From NCBI GenBank assembly GCA_024403455.1, contig JAKSRR010000002.1:62001-126000 (forward strand): 64,000 bases of DNA. Reading direction: 5' to 3'. Both the position numbers and the translations under genes were made by a program. The notes beneath the pieces were generated by a model. The model saw nothing but the letters and a program-made list of their open reading frames with translations. It was not told the origin of the DNA and did not search any database. Source of the DNA: Lachnospiraceae bacterium (GTDB lineage: Bacteria > Bacillota > Clostridia > Lachnospirales > Lachnospiraceae). Positions 37,830-46,697 of the stretch are shown piece by piece. Position 1 is the first letter of the stretch, and each line of letters opens with the position of its first letter.

Positions 37830-38990
37830 CTATATCAACTCACTTAATTCTTTTTCAAACCAATCAACTTTTCTTTGTCTATGACAATATGTATCTGCAT
37901 ACTGTTTTAGTAGATGTGCCTTCTCCATACGCTCAGTTTTGTTTTCAGCTATATTTGCAATTGCTATCGCCATCTCTTCTTCTGTATTTGTAATAATCAC
38001 ACCATCCACAGTTGATGCATGTCCTACATCAGTTGATATGCAAGCAAGTCCAGAGGCCATAGCTTCACATAGGGAGATGGAAAATGCTTCTATTTGGCTA
38101 CCACATACATAAACATCAGATTTTCTGTATAAATCAAAAATCTCTTCCCTTGTTTTTTCATAAAGTAGCGATATCCTCTTGCTTCCATACTCTATTTCCA
38201 GGGTCTTCTTTATTTCTAGCAGATGTTCATAATACGCATTTCTTGTCTGACCACAAAATATTAATTCTGTGTTTTCAACATCAGCACTATAGAAGGCACG
38301 GAGAACCATTTCCTGCCCTTTCTTTTCATTGTATCCAGCTACATAGATAAAACGAATTATTCCATCCTTATTACTGCTTTTCTGCCCCCAGGAAAATCCG
38401 TCAAAAAATCTGTCCTCAACAGCATTTCCAAGCATCTTTCCATTGGTTAATCCATGATTTACAGCATACAGATTAGCCTTATCCTTTTCATGTAAATAGG
38501 TTACCAAATCAAATTTTGCAATATACCTATATACTTTTGAGTAGTATGATTTATTTAAGATTATGTTAAAAGCTTTCCCAAACTGTCCTCGACGAATTTT
38601 TCCCCAGAAATCATATTTCAATTCATATTCAGAATAGCCATGCGTATAAAGTACCTTTTTACATTTCATCTTATCTAGTTTATTAACTATCCAATCAAAG
38701 GGCCACGATTGAGTACATACAGGAACAAAAACATCTGGCTGATACGATTTAATTCTTGCAAAATACTTATTCTTCTCACCAACAAATTTATGAAACAAAT
38801 TACGGTGCACACAAATTCGTTCAATGGAAACTCCATTATGCGTCTCCTGTTCAGGATAGTCTTCTAATGAATTTGTCATCACTAAAACCTCATGCCCCTT
38901 CTGGGCAAGTCCTTCGGCGATATACTGCGTAACTGCTTGCACCCCATCGTTCTCTGGATAATATGTATGCACTGCAATTAATATTCTCAT
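37830..38990 (-). CDS. Family 4 glycosyltransferase
   Basis: 386 aa. 'YYPENDGVQAVTQYIAEGLAQ' is the acceptor-domain loop and 'VAGYNEKKGQEMVLRAF' opens the donor domain. 'SDVYVCGSQIEAFSISLCEAM' with 'GLACISTDVGHASTVDG' forms the GT4 catalytic region, including the two glutamates. It is cytosolic. It lies three bases from the upstream TupA-like gene, so the two are co-translated. Family secure, specificity unknown. Confidence 0.9.
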   Translation of the reverse strand: MRILIAVHTYYPENDGVQAVTQYIAEGLAQKGHEVLVMTNSLEDYPEQETHNGVSIERICVHRNLFHKFVGEKNKYFARIKSYQPDVFVPVCTQSWPFDWIVNKLDKMKCKKVLYTHGYSEYELKYDFWGKIRRGQFGKAFNIILNKSYYSKVYRYIAKFDLVTYLHEKDKANLYAVNHGLTNGKMLGNAVEDRFFDGFSWGQKSSNKDGIIRFIYVAGYNEKKGQEMVLRAFYSADVENTELIFCGQTRNAYYEHLLEIKKTLEIEYGSKRISLLYEKTREEIFDLYRKSDVYVCGSQIEAFSISLCEAMASGLACISTDVGHASTVDGVIITNTEEEMAIAIANIAENKTERMEKAHLLKQYADTYCHRQRKVDWFEKELSELI

Positions 38991-38993
38991 AGG

Positions 38994-39872
38994 CTATTTC
39001 CTGTCAATCTCTATCCAATCACCAATGATTTTATTGTACTGTTCTGGTTCAAACAAAGAGAATCCCGAATCATCAAAAAATGTTAATTCCCCAAAATACA
39101 ATTGCCCTTGTGAATAATACCAGTCCACTCGAACATGATGAATTCCCTTCGCAAGGTAGCTGGACTTCTCTAGCATTTCATCCAAAAAAGCAGGTCGTTC
39201 TAATACTTCTAAATTTGTTTTAGTCCCTTGCGAAATCTCTGTTTTATTCCACTGCGCATCATAAAAATCCTGTGTGTGATTTTCAAATCTTCCCTGATGT
39301 ACTTCAATTAATTTGGGAATGCCTTCAAAACACATCACTTTGTAATCATCAATAGATTTTTCATCCTCATTTCCCAAATATTTTTCTGCAATAACCCTTG
39401 GTTTAACCCCTTTGTAAACCCATTCTCTTCCTGGCAGGTAATAATCTCTACTCAACAGTTTTTTATATTTTTCTCGAACCAACATCTCATCAAGTTCTTC
39501 TTTATTCTTACATATAAAATAGCCGCCACTATCATGGGTTGACTTTAAGACAAACGAGTCTGGTAGGCTAGAAAAATCAATATCTCCTGGAGTATTCCAA
39601 ACACCATACAGTGGAACGACATACTGTGAGCCGATTTTCTCCTTAATATAATTCTTCACTTCATATTTATCGACCAACATATGATATAAGGGATTTCTGT
39701 CATATAACTTTAACCACTGTAATTTTTCTCCATAAGTCACAGGGTTCTTTAAGTTCAACTTCTTCCCAATAATATCTCTGTATAAAAGTTTTAAATACAT
39801 CTTATCTGGAATTAGTCGTGCAATTCCGATTCTTTTTGCTACTGCCAGAAACAAGTGTCTAAATGATTTCAT
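38994..39872 (-). CDS. TupA-like ATP-grasp protein
   Basis: 292 aa. 'LNLKNPVTYGEKLQWLKLYDR', 'DKYEVKNYIKEKIG', 'LPDSFVLKSTHDSGGYFICKN' and 'EKYLGNEDEKSIDDYKVMCF' follow the order of the ATPgrasp_TupA family. 'HVRVDWYYSQGQLYFGELTF' carries the metal-binding D and E. TupA is tied to teichuronopeptide synthesis and ATP-grasp enzymes join a carboxylate to an amine, so it may attach an amino acid to a sugar. The adjacent EctB-like aminotransferase would fit by making that amino acid. Family secure; reaction inferred. Confidence 0.85.
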   Translation of the reverse strand: MKSFRHLFLAVAKRIGIARLIPDKMYLKLLYRDIIGKKLNLKNPVTYGEKLQWLKLYDRNPLYHMLVDKYEVKNYIKEKIGSQYVVPLYGVWNTPGDIDFSSLPDSFVLKSTHDSGGYFICKNKEELDEMLVREKYKKLLSRDYYLPGREWVYKGVKPRVIAEKYLGNEDEKSIDDYKVMCFEGIPKLIEVHQGRFENHTQDFYDAQWNKTEISQGTKTNLEVLERPAFLDEMLEKSSYLAKGIHHVRVDWYYSQGQLYFGELTFFDDSGFSLFEPEQYNKIIGDWIEIDRK

Positions 39873-39900
39873 TACAAATTACATCTTTCTACCACATATT

Positions 39901-41157
39901 TTAAATAGGATGTTCTAATATTTCCTTAACAGACTCCGCAACAATGTTTAAACCTTGCTCTAAAATACTCTTCTCTATTGTTAATATAGGCATCAGTTTT
40001 AATACACAGTCTTTTCTACCAGCAAGTTCTATCACCAGTCCTTTTTCAAAACATTTCTGGCTACACTTTTTAGCCGTTCCTTCAGGAAATGCAGAAAAAT
40101 CAATTCCCCAAATCATACCTTTTCCGCGGTACTCTAGGCGTTGATTAATAGTAGAAATATTATTTTTCAAAAACGTTTCAATAATCTGCTCCTTCTTGCA
40201 CACTTCTTCTTCAACATGGTTCTCCAGCATAAACTCTAACCCCGCTTTTCCTGCAACAGTTGCAAGCTGGAAGCCTCGAAACGTGCCATTATGTTCTCCT
40301 GGACTCCAAATATCCAGCTCTGGTCTAAATAGAGTTAATGCCATAGGCATTCCAATACCACCAATGGACTTAGCCATAGTAACAATATCTGGCTTAATTC
40401 CTGCATGTTCAAAGGAAAAGAATTTTCCTGTACGGCAATTACCAATTTGAACCTCATCTGCAATAAGTAAAATGTCATACTTATCACAAAACGCCCTAGC
40501 CTTTTGTAACCACTCATTAGGAAGAATATAAATCCCCCCCTCTGCTTGTAATACTTCAATAACTAGCGCCGCAGGTTTATCTACACCACTGTGATCATCC
40601 TCTATTAATGTTTCCATATACTGAATGGTATCTAACTCAGGAAACATGTATGGTGCAGGAATATGTGTCACATCATGAAGAGCCACTCCTGCACCCTTAC
40701 GTGCTGCTTCTTCAGTTGTTAATGCAAGAGTTCCCAGTGTCATACCGTGGAAGCATCCCATTAATGCAAAAATTCCCTGTCTTCCTGTAACTTTTCTCGC
40801 CAGTTTTAGTGCTGCTTCATTTGCATTAGTTCCAGTTGGACCAACAAACATGATCTTATAATCAAGATTCCTGGGCTTAAGGATTTTTTCTTCAAATGTT
40901 TGTATAAATTCTCTTTTACTGCTGGTATACATATCCATGGAATGAATGATTCCATCCTGCATTAAATACTCGCAAACCTTGCCTTTTATATAGTCATTAT
41001 TATGACCATAGTTCAGCGCACCAGCCCCGCAAAAGAAATCAATATACCGATCCCCATTTTCTGCATACATATATGCATCTTTTGCCCGGCTAAAAACTAC
41101 TGGAAACTTTCTACAGTACGATCTAACTTCACTTTCATAATCATTAAAAATATTCAT
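39901..41157 (-). CDS. ectB: EctB-like diaminobutyrate-2-oxoglutarate transaminase
   Basis: 418 aa, the full length of class III aminotransferases. 'FFCGAGALNYGHNNDYIK', 'FVGPTGTNANEAALKLARK' (phosphate loop), 'LLIADEVQIGNCRTGKFFSFE' (D234 on the pyridine N) and 'MAKSIGGIGMP' (K263 Schiff base) match EctB. EctB converts aspartate semialdehyde and glutamate to L-2,4-diaminobutyrate. The ectoine partners ectA and ectC are absent, so the product probably serves the glycan rather than osmoprotection. It stands between a CgeB-like and a TupA-like gene. A related omega-amino acid could be the substrate instead. Confidence 0.85.
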   Translation of the reverse strand: MNIFNDYESEVRSYCRKFPVVFSRAKDAYMYAENGDRYIDFFCGAGALNYGHNNDYIKGKVCEYLMQDGIIHSMDMYTSSKREFIQTFEEKILKPRNLDYKIMFVGPTGTNANEAALKLARKVTGRQGIFALMGCFHGMTLGTLALTTEEAARKGAGVALHDVTHIPAPYMFPELDTIQYMETLIEDDHSGVDKPAALVIEVLQAEGGIYILPNEWLQKARAFCDKYDILLIADEVQIGNCRTGKFFSFEHAGIKPDIVTMAKSIGGIGMPMALTLFRPELDIWSPGEHNGTFRGFQLATVAGKAGLEFMLENHVEEEVCKKEQIIETFLKNNISTINQRLEYRGKGMIWGIDFSAFPEGTAKKCSQKCFEKGLVIELAGRKDCVLKLMPILTIEKSILEQGLNIVAESVKEILEHPI

Positions 41158-41164
41158 TGGTTCA

Positions 41165-42229
41165 TTAATCCTCTGATTTTAATTCATCATATTTTTGAAT
41201 AATTTGCTTAACTCTATCTTTCACCTCATGCCCATCTTTCAGAAGCCTCTCTCGCCCCTGCCGTGCAATCTTTTCTCTATCTTCATTATGTTCCAAATAA
41301 TAAAAGACCTTATTTACAAAATCCACTTTATCTCTATAATATACAGCCTCTTTATTTTCCTCATACATAGAAGACATATCTTCAGTATACGGGCTTAAAA
41401 TAAAGGCTTCCGCCGCTGGGATTTCAAAACATCTTCTAGTATAAGTATCATGATTAATTTTCGAGAGAAAAATAAGTGGAATCTTGCAACTCGCCAAATA
41501 CTTATTATAATCTCTTCTTTCATTTGAAAGACTCACAATACCTTCTCCAAGTGTTTGAAAACGTTTAAAGTGTTCACTAGGGACTCCCACCTTTAAACCC
41601 TTTTCTAAAAGAGCTTTAATATATTCCCCTCTTTCATCGTCTTCATAATGTCCAAGAAAAATCACTTCTGGAGTCTTAATTTTCTCTTCTTCTAGAATAG
41701 GATAATTCTTATCATCCAAATAGTACGAACGTATGATTTCTGTTTCAATACCATATTTAGCTTTTATATCCTGAACATTTTTTTGCCTATAGACAAAATT
41801 ATAATCACATACTTTTAGTGATCTCTTATAGTGCCTCCAATGATAAAATGGATAGAACATTGCAAAAGGATCATCATTGTTGTAGCTAAATACCACGGCT
41901 CCCGTTTCCTGTTTGATTCTTCTAATTGTACTGGGAAAAATATTTATTCCCTGATATAGAAAAACAAGATTGGGACGCATATCAATACATTTATTCACTA
42001 ATTCCAAATTTTTCTTTCTAACCAGCGGACCCACATTATATTTATTCTGAATTTTAACCCCTATGCTCATCGTTTTTCCTTTTTTCTCATAGTCTGTAAT
42101 AATAGAGGAGTTAAATACTTCCACTGCTTCATACCCCAATTGAACAAAGGCATTATAAAATGCCAACACATATATTGGATGTTTCGTATTGCCTACAACT
42201 AGGATTTTATCTGTCTTGTCCATTATCAT
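41165..42229 (-). CDS. CgeB-like glycosyltransferase
   Basis: 354 aa. 'ILVVGNTKHPIYVLAFYNAF' starts a Rossmann fold, 'RPNLVFLYQGINIFPSTI' and 'VFSYNNDDPFAMF' belong to the N-terminal half. 'TRRCFEIPAAEAFILSPYTE' with 'YYRDKVDFVNKVFYYLEH' is the CgeB/Glyco_trans_1_2 C-terminal signature. CgeB relatives are GT-B enzymes of spore-coat and surface glycans. Eight bases from the EctB start suggest it belongs to the amino-acid module. Two ATGs, at 42229 and 42223, are possible starts. Confidence 0.75.
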   Translation of the reverse strand: MIMDKTDKILVVGNTKHPIYVLAFYNAFVQLGYEAVEVFNSSIITDYEKKGKTMSIGVKIQNKYNVGPLVRKKNLELVNKCIDMRPNLVFLYQGINIFPSTIRRIKQETGAVVFSYNNDDPFAMFYPFYHWRHYKRSLKVCDYNFVYRQKNVQDIKAKYGIETEIIRSYYLDDKNYPILEEEKIKTPEVIFLGHYEDDERGEYIKALLEKGLKVGVPSEHFKRFQTLGEGIVSLSNERRDYNKYLASCKIPLIFLSKINHDTYTRRCFEIPAAEAFILSPYTEDMSSMYEENKEAVYYRDKVDFVNKVFYYLEHNEDREKIARQGRERLLKDGHEVKDRVKQIIQKYDELKSED

Positions 42230-42237
42230 CTATTCGT

Positions 42238-43254
42238 CTACAATTTTGGTGTTCTTCCCAAAACCTTCTTGATTCCTCGAATCACTTTATCACAAAATTT
42301 CTCGCCAAATAAATACAGCCCTATATAATAAATGTAATAGTAGCCCGATTTATTGAATCCAATCTCACATAATCTCTTATGATATTCTTTGAATTCTTTC
42401 CTTCCCCGTTTTCTTTGTATTGCAAGTACGGGATAAGAATACTTTGACCACTCTTTCTTTAATGCTTTGCTGGATTGTACCTTATATTTTTCATCAATGT
42501 AATCCGTAATCTGAAACCAGCTCCTCATAAAGTTGATACTGTTCTCAATAGTGACGGTCCCTGGCGTATACAGATCTTTTTCCGACTCGCTATTCCCAAA
42601 ATACGGCGTTCCGCCGTCATATTGTTCAGTAATCGGAGTATTGTAATATGCTGCCGGTTTATTAAGACAGATTTCAGCTAGTACATAAAGTTGGTACAGT
42701 AGCGTTCCATCAAACCTGTCCGTCAGTGTTTCCAGCGCAATATCCTTTCTGAATGTAAATCCAGAAATAAATACACTTTTTCGAAACAACGCCATATAGG
42801 TATCAAAACCTGGTTTAAAGAATTTATTATCTGAATAATACCTATAGTACTCTACCTTGCCATCGGAATGGAACCTCCTATAACTACGAAGAATATAATG
42901 TAGTTCATCATGTTCCACTAAAAAATCATAATAGTCATCCAAAACGCCAGGAATAAAACAGTCATCATCACCCATAAAGAGAATCCATTTCCCCTTAGCA
43001 GTAGTAATACACTCACGAAGATTCTTGTCAAACCCCAGATTCTTCTCATTTTCGTGATATTCTACACGAAGCTCTGTTTCACCAATAAATTGTTTTACCT
43101 TTTCTGCTACCTCTTGACGCCTTGGTGCCTTATCTTCACAAATCAAAACTTCCACAGATTTGTCAGAAGAAATATCAATAGATTCTAATAATCTATACAG
43201 TTCCTCCGGTCTGTTGTAGCTAGGAATACAAATTGTCAAAAAAATATCATTCAT
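42238..43254 (-). CDS. Family 2 glycosyltransferase
   Basis: 338 aa. 'LTICIPSYNRPEELYRLLESI', 'VLICEDKAPRRQEVAEKV' and 'WILFMGDDDCFIPGVLDDYY' (GDDD) place it in GT2, the subgroup with 'SYNRPE' and 'ENLGFD'. A large C-terminal half contains 'YYNTPITEQYDGG'. The ATG at 43254 overlaps the end of the GT11 gene by eight bases; a TTG three codons further up is the only other choice. It is cytosolic. Sugar not known. Confidence 0.87.
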   Translation of the reverse strand: MNDIFLTICIPSYNRPEELYRLLESIDISSDKSVEVLICEDKAPRRQEVAEKVKQFIGETELRVEYHENEKNLGFDKNLRECITTAKGKWILFMGDDDCFIPGVLDDYYDFLVEHDELHYILRSYRRFHSDGKVEYYRYYSDNKFFKPGFDTYMALFRKSVFISGFTFRKDIALETLTDRFDGTLLYQLYVLAEICLNKPAAYYNTPITEQYDGGTPYFGNSESEKDLYTPGTVTIENSINFMRSWFQITDYIDEKYKVQSSKALKKEWSKYSYPVLAIQRKRGRKEFKEYHKRLCEIGFNKSGYYYIYYIGLYLFGEKFCDKVIRGIKKVLGRTPKL

Positions 43255-44116
43255 CACAACCAATTAATTTAAAACCGTTCAGAATTGCTTCCTTTACCAT
43301 TTCATTTACTTTCTCTTCTACATACCACTTCTCTGGCGCAATCTGTATCGATTCCTCTTTCTTACCTAGATACGCTGCCCACCAGCTAAAACTACTATTT
43401 GCAATGATGTGATGTTTGCAGGACTGCATTAAATACAAGTCCTCTTGTGAAGATTTCTCTAAATCACTTGAAATAACACAGGAATCCTCTAAGGCAAACT
43501 CTTTTTTACACCATTCCATATCATCTGAGAAAAAGTAAAACACGGGATTCTTTGTATTCGTCCTAATATAAGCCATTGCCTTTCTATAATAATCTTGTGA
43601 CGGCATGGCATAAATAGTCTGATTATTATAGGTCAAATAATCCCCGCGGCGCACATGCACTGCCACGGAAGTCGTCTCCAATATTCTCTGATGTAGGCTT
43701 CGACAGGATTCCCCTAATTGCTTTCCCCCATCCAGTTCCTCCGCTAAATCGCATTTTATACGTTCGAAGTACCTAATATTCTGCCAACATCCTTCATAGA
43801 ATCTCGCCTTATTATTAACGAGTTCCTCGTATTGGAAAAAACCATTTTCAATATATATACCCGCTTTTTTCTTTCCCGGTTTAGCAAAATGAAGTTTCCT
43901 GTTTCCATAAAACAGAATTATATACCAAAGGTTCTTTATCCCTTTTAATATCTCTGCTTTAATAGGATAATTACCCAATGCATACTCTCTTTGAGGATCT
44001 CTCTTAAATCCATAAGTATCTATATACAGTTTTTCACCTTTAGCCTCACTAACCGCTCTTCCCATAGCATACTGGAACATCTGGTTACCGAGACCACCAG
44101 ACAATCTGATAATCAT
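43247..44116 (-). CDS. Alpha-1,2-fucosyltransferase-like, GT11
   Basis: 289 aa. The ATG at 44116 gives the family start 'MIIRLSGGLGNQMFQYAMG'; the frame extends upstream only through a TTG and a GTG. 'VAVHVRRGDYL' is the H-x-R-R-G-D-Y motif that binds GDP-fucose, and 'IISSDLEKSSQEDLYLMQSC' with 'IIANSSFSWWAAYLG' are the other conserved peptides. It should make Fuc-alpha-1,2 links (some relatives use other donors). A GT10 fucosyltransferase lies 4.3 kb upstream. No GDP-fucose synthesis gene is in the window. Confidence 0.9.
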   Translation of the reverse strand: MIIRLSGGLGNQMFQYAMGRAVSEAKGEKLYIDTYGFKRDPQREYALGNYPIKAEILKGIKNLWYIILFYGNRKLHFAKPGKKKAGIYIENGFFQYEELVNNKARFYEGCWQNIRYFERIKCDLAEELDGGKQLGESCRSLHQRILETTSVAVHVRRGDYLTYNNQTIYAMPSQDYYRKAMAYIRTNTKNPVFYFFSDDMEWCKKEFALEDSCVISSDLEKSSQEDLYLMQSCKHHIIANSSFSWWAAYLGKKEESIQIAPEKWYVEEKVNEMVKEAILNGFKLIGCDE

Positions 44117-44121
44117 CGTTT

Positions 44122-45507
44122 TCACTCTGCAGGCCAAATGCCCGTTGTATCCGTTAATATTTCATATCCATAATCATGCAAAATCTTATTTCGGTAAAAC
44201 CAAATTCCCTGAATATTTTTTTGATCATAGAAATAAGAATAATCCACCTGCTCCCCTGCCTCATATAATGCATAAGCTTTATCACGGCAGGCGAGATATC
44301 CACTACTAGTGTCCATATTTAAATTCTTAAAATTCGGCAAAAGACTCCATATACAAAATACCATTAATCCTATATTTATTATTATTCTTGGAATGGTACA
44401 ATCTTTCTTAATAGCACCCTGTACTGTCTTTGTTAGTCCCCGAACCAATTCACCTATTGCCATCACAAATAGCGGATATGCTGGAATATGCTCTCTTGCA
44501 ACTGGCTGACCAACCTTACGTAGAAAATGAATGATCAAAACATACGCCAGAAACATCAAAACATATTTATAATGATCTATTTTATCCTTTTTCATTACCA
44601 CCCTTGTCACTGCAACTGCAATCAGTAATCCAAGAATAACAAGAATCATTATTGAAATATCTGATCGTATACAGAAGTCAGATACAAATCGTCTTATTAT
44701 TGAGAAAAAAGAGAATCCCTCTGCTGTCTCAAGATTATCATACTTCACTGTCTTAAAGTGATATAACACCATCACTAGATTCATTGCAACCAAAGGAATC
44801 AACGGGATCCACGTTTTTTTAAGAAACTCACCTAATCTTTTTTCGCGTAGGATGCAGATAAAAATATAAACATATATTACGAATACCGATAAAAACGACA
44901 CGGTATTTGCTACTTCTGCTATTGTCAGTGCAAATATACAGAGAATGATATTCACATTTTTTCCTTTATTTGTCTCTTTCTTCTTTGATGCTTCCAAAAA
45001 AAGCAGGGCAAGTATTACAAAGGCAGCCGCCATACCGTAACCTCTTGCCATAGAAAAATACTCGATTACTAGAGTTGAACTCCAGAAAAAAATCACCGTA
45101 GAAAAAGAAATATATCTTTTCTTGTACATAATGATAGATGCAGCAAGATATATTACAAAACAAATCATGATTGGGATACGAATTAATGTCTCATCATAGC
45201 ATATTCCTGTTAAAGCATTCACAATACCAATTCCTACAGAATTTAGAATATGATTGTTCCCAAGGCACATGGTGCATCCTAATGGTGACGTCATATGCCA
45301 CCAGTAGTTTTTAAGTCCACTAATCAAATCATATTCGCCAAACATGGGATGTACATAAGCACAATATGTTACGCCTTCATCCCAGAGAATAGGCCATAAG
45401 ATTGCTCTTCGAATCACGACGAAAAGTAATCCCAGCGCGGCAAGGATGAGTATAATCATACCTGTTCTACGAAGTATTTTTTCATCAATACCTCTTTTTG
45501 TTTCCAT
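44122..45507 (-). CDS. GT-C-like membrane glycosyltransferase
   Basis: 461 aa, about eleven helices. The first outer loop has 'ILWDEGVTYCAYVHP' with the D-E pair typical of GT-C active sites. 'LGNNHILNSVGIGIVNALTG' and 'ETLIRIPIMICFVIYL' follow, and 'YFSMARGYGMAAAFVI' near 150 is the R-G-Y block of these proteins. It is likely to use a polyprenyl-phosphate sugar on the outer face. The stop is five bases before the GT11 start. The sugar is unknown and the assignment rests on motif order. Confidence 0.7.
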   Translation of the reverse strand: METKRGIDEKILRRTGMIILILAALGLLFVVIRRAILWPILWDEGVTYCAYVHPMFGEYDLISGLKNYWWHMTSPLGCTMCLGNNHILNSVGIGIVNALTGICYDETLIRIPIMICFVIYLAASIIMYKKRYISFSTVIFFWSSTLVIEYFSMARGYGMAAAFVILALLFLEASKKKETNKGKNVNIILCIFALTIAEVANTVSFLSVFVIYVYIFICILREKRLGEFLKKTWIPLIPLVAMNLVMVLYHFKTVKYDNLETAEGFSFFSIIRRFVSDFCIRSDISIMILVILGLLIAVAVTRVVMKKDKIDHYKYVLMFLAYVLIIHFLRKVGQPVAREHIPAYPLFVMAIGELVRGLTKTVQGAIKKDCTIPRIIINIGLMVFCIWSLLPNFKNLNMDTSSGYLACRDKAYALYEAGEQVDYSYFYDQKNIQGIWFYRNKILHDYGYEILTDTTGIWPAE

Positions 45508-45604
45508 AATTCCTCCAAAGCAAAACTTAATATGTATTATATTCCTATTAGGCGCAACCTACATGAGAACTACCATAAACACTAATTCATTTAACTGCTA
45601 ATCT

Positions 45605-46627
45605 TTATGAGTTATTAATTTTCTTCTTAATATATGTTGGAAGGAAATTAACAACCATATGTAAAACACACGCTATTGCAACTGTCACCAGAACATATAA
45701 GTAGGCACTAACGTCACTATTAATATACTGCTGTGTATAGTTCTGAACCAAAAACAACTCATAAGAAATAATACCGGTCAATTGCAAGAACCAGTTTCGC
45801 ACCAGAATAGTACATTTTTGGGTCAAAAGCAGTATCCCCAATGCCAATGGGACTACTGTAAATAGTGAGAGAATATTATTTACACAGTTTCCCATTTTTT
45901 TTACTTCTTCCAACTGTGTTAATAACATAAATACCCCCCCCGTCACAACCAGGAATGATGCGAGTATTATCTGATTTCTCTTTAAAGATAATTTTGTTTC
46001 TATTGCGCTCTTGTTGGATGCCAACATCACTCCTAGCGGAAAAGCCAACATCTGTCTAGCTCTCAAAAATGGGATTGCTTCTGACCACGGTTTTATACAT
46101 TCATAAACAAAAAATAATCCAAATGCAACAAGCAGGACTATTGTTTCCCACTTTTTATTACTAATTTTTTTTGATATTAGCTTTACACTATAATATATCA
46201 AATAACAAATCAAAAGGTACTGGAGATACCATCCTCCACCACCTAACAGGAACGCATTATTTGTATAATTCTTCCACGATAGTGTATTTTGTATACATTC
46301 CCAAATTAATTCTACAATCCATAAAGGTATACATATTTTCCAAAAACGCTTTCTCCAAAACCCATGAAGGCCATTTTTCTCAAAAGATTTTTCTAGCCCG
46401 TATCCTGAGCATATTAAAAAAAGTGCTACCCCAACACCCGCAATAAACTGAATACCCCCGATGTTCAAATGATCACTTCCATGAGCCCATATCACAGTCA
46501 GTATAGAAAAACCTTTAATGCGGTTTGAATATAAATGATCAAAAAAATCACTCTTACTTGGCTTTCCAATAAACCCAATGGTATAAAGGCCAATAAATAA
46601 TAGTGTGAAAATAATAAATATTTTCAT
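45605..46627 (-). CDS. Acyltransferase family 3 membrane protein
   Basis: 340 aa, about ten helices. 'NRIKGFSILTVIWAHGSDHL' has the usual H of the first helix, and 'GVGVALFLICSGYGLEKSF' and 'FWRKRFWKICIPLWIVELIW' are family landmarks. The ATG at 46627 has AAGGA six bases before it; the frame opens upstream to a TTG without support. A run of eight G at 45934-45941 on the coding strand, about codon 230, could allow phase variation. It should O-acetylate a sugar. Confidence 0.8.
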   Translation of the reverse strand: MKIFIIFTLLFIGLYTIGFIGKPSKSDFFDHLYSNRIKGFSILTVIWAHGSDHLNIGGIQFIAGVGVALFLICSGYGLEKSFEKNGLHGFWRKRFWKICIPLWIVELIWECIQNTLSWKNYTNNAFLLGGGGWYLQYLLICYLIYYSVKLISKKISNKKWETIVLLVAFGLFFVYECIKPWSEAIPFLRARQMLAFPLGVMLASNKSAIETKLSLKRNQIILASFLVVTGGVFMLLTQLEEVKKMGNCVNNILSLFTVVPLALGILLLTQKCTILVRNWFLQLTGIISYELFLVQNYTQQYINSDVSAYLYVLVTVAIACVLHMVVNFLPTYIKKKINNS

Positions 46628-46697
46628 CTGCTTCCTTTTATAGAACAAAAACTATTTCGACAATCTATTCCCAAATCTCAATAGAAAACAATTATCT

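Noticed and set aside
39901..41157. Ectoine biosynthesis locus
   Set aside because: Only the EctB-like gene is present; no ectA, ectC or aspartokinase is near, and the neighbours are glycan enzymes.
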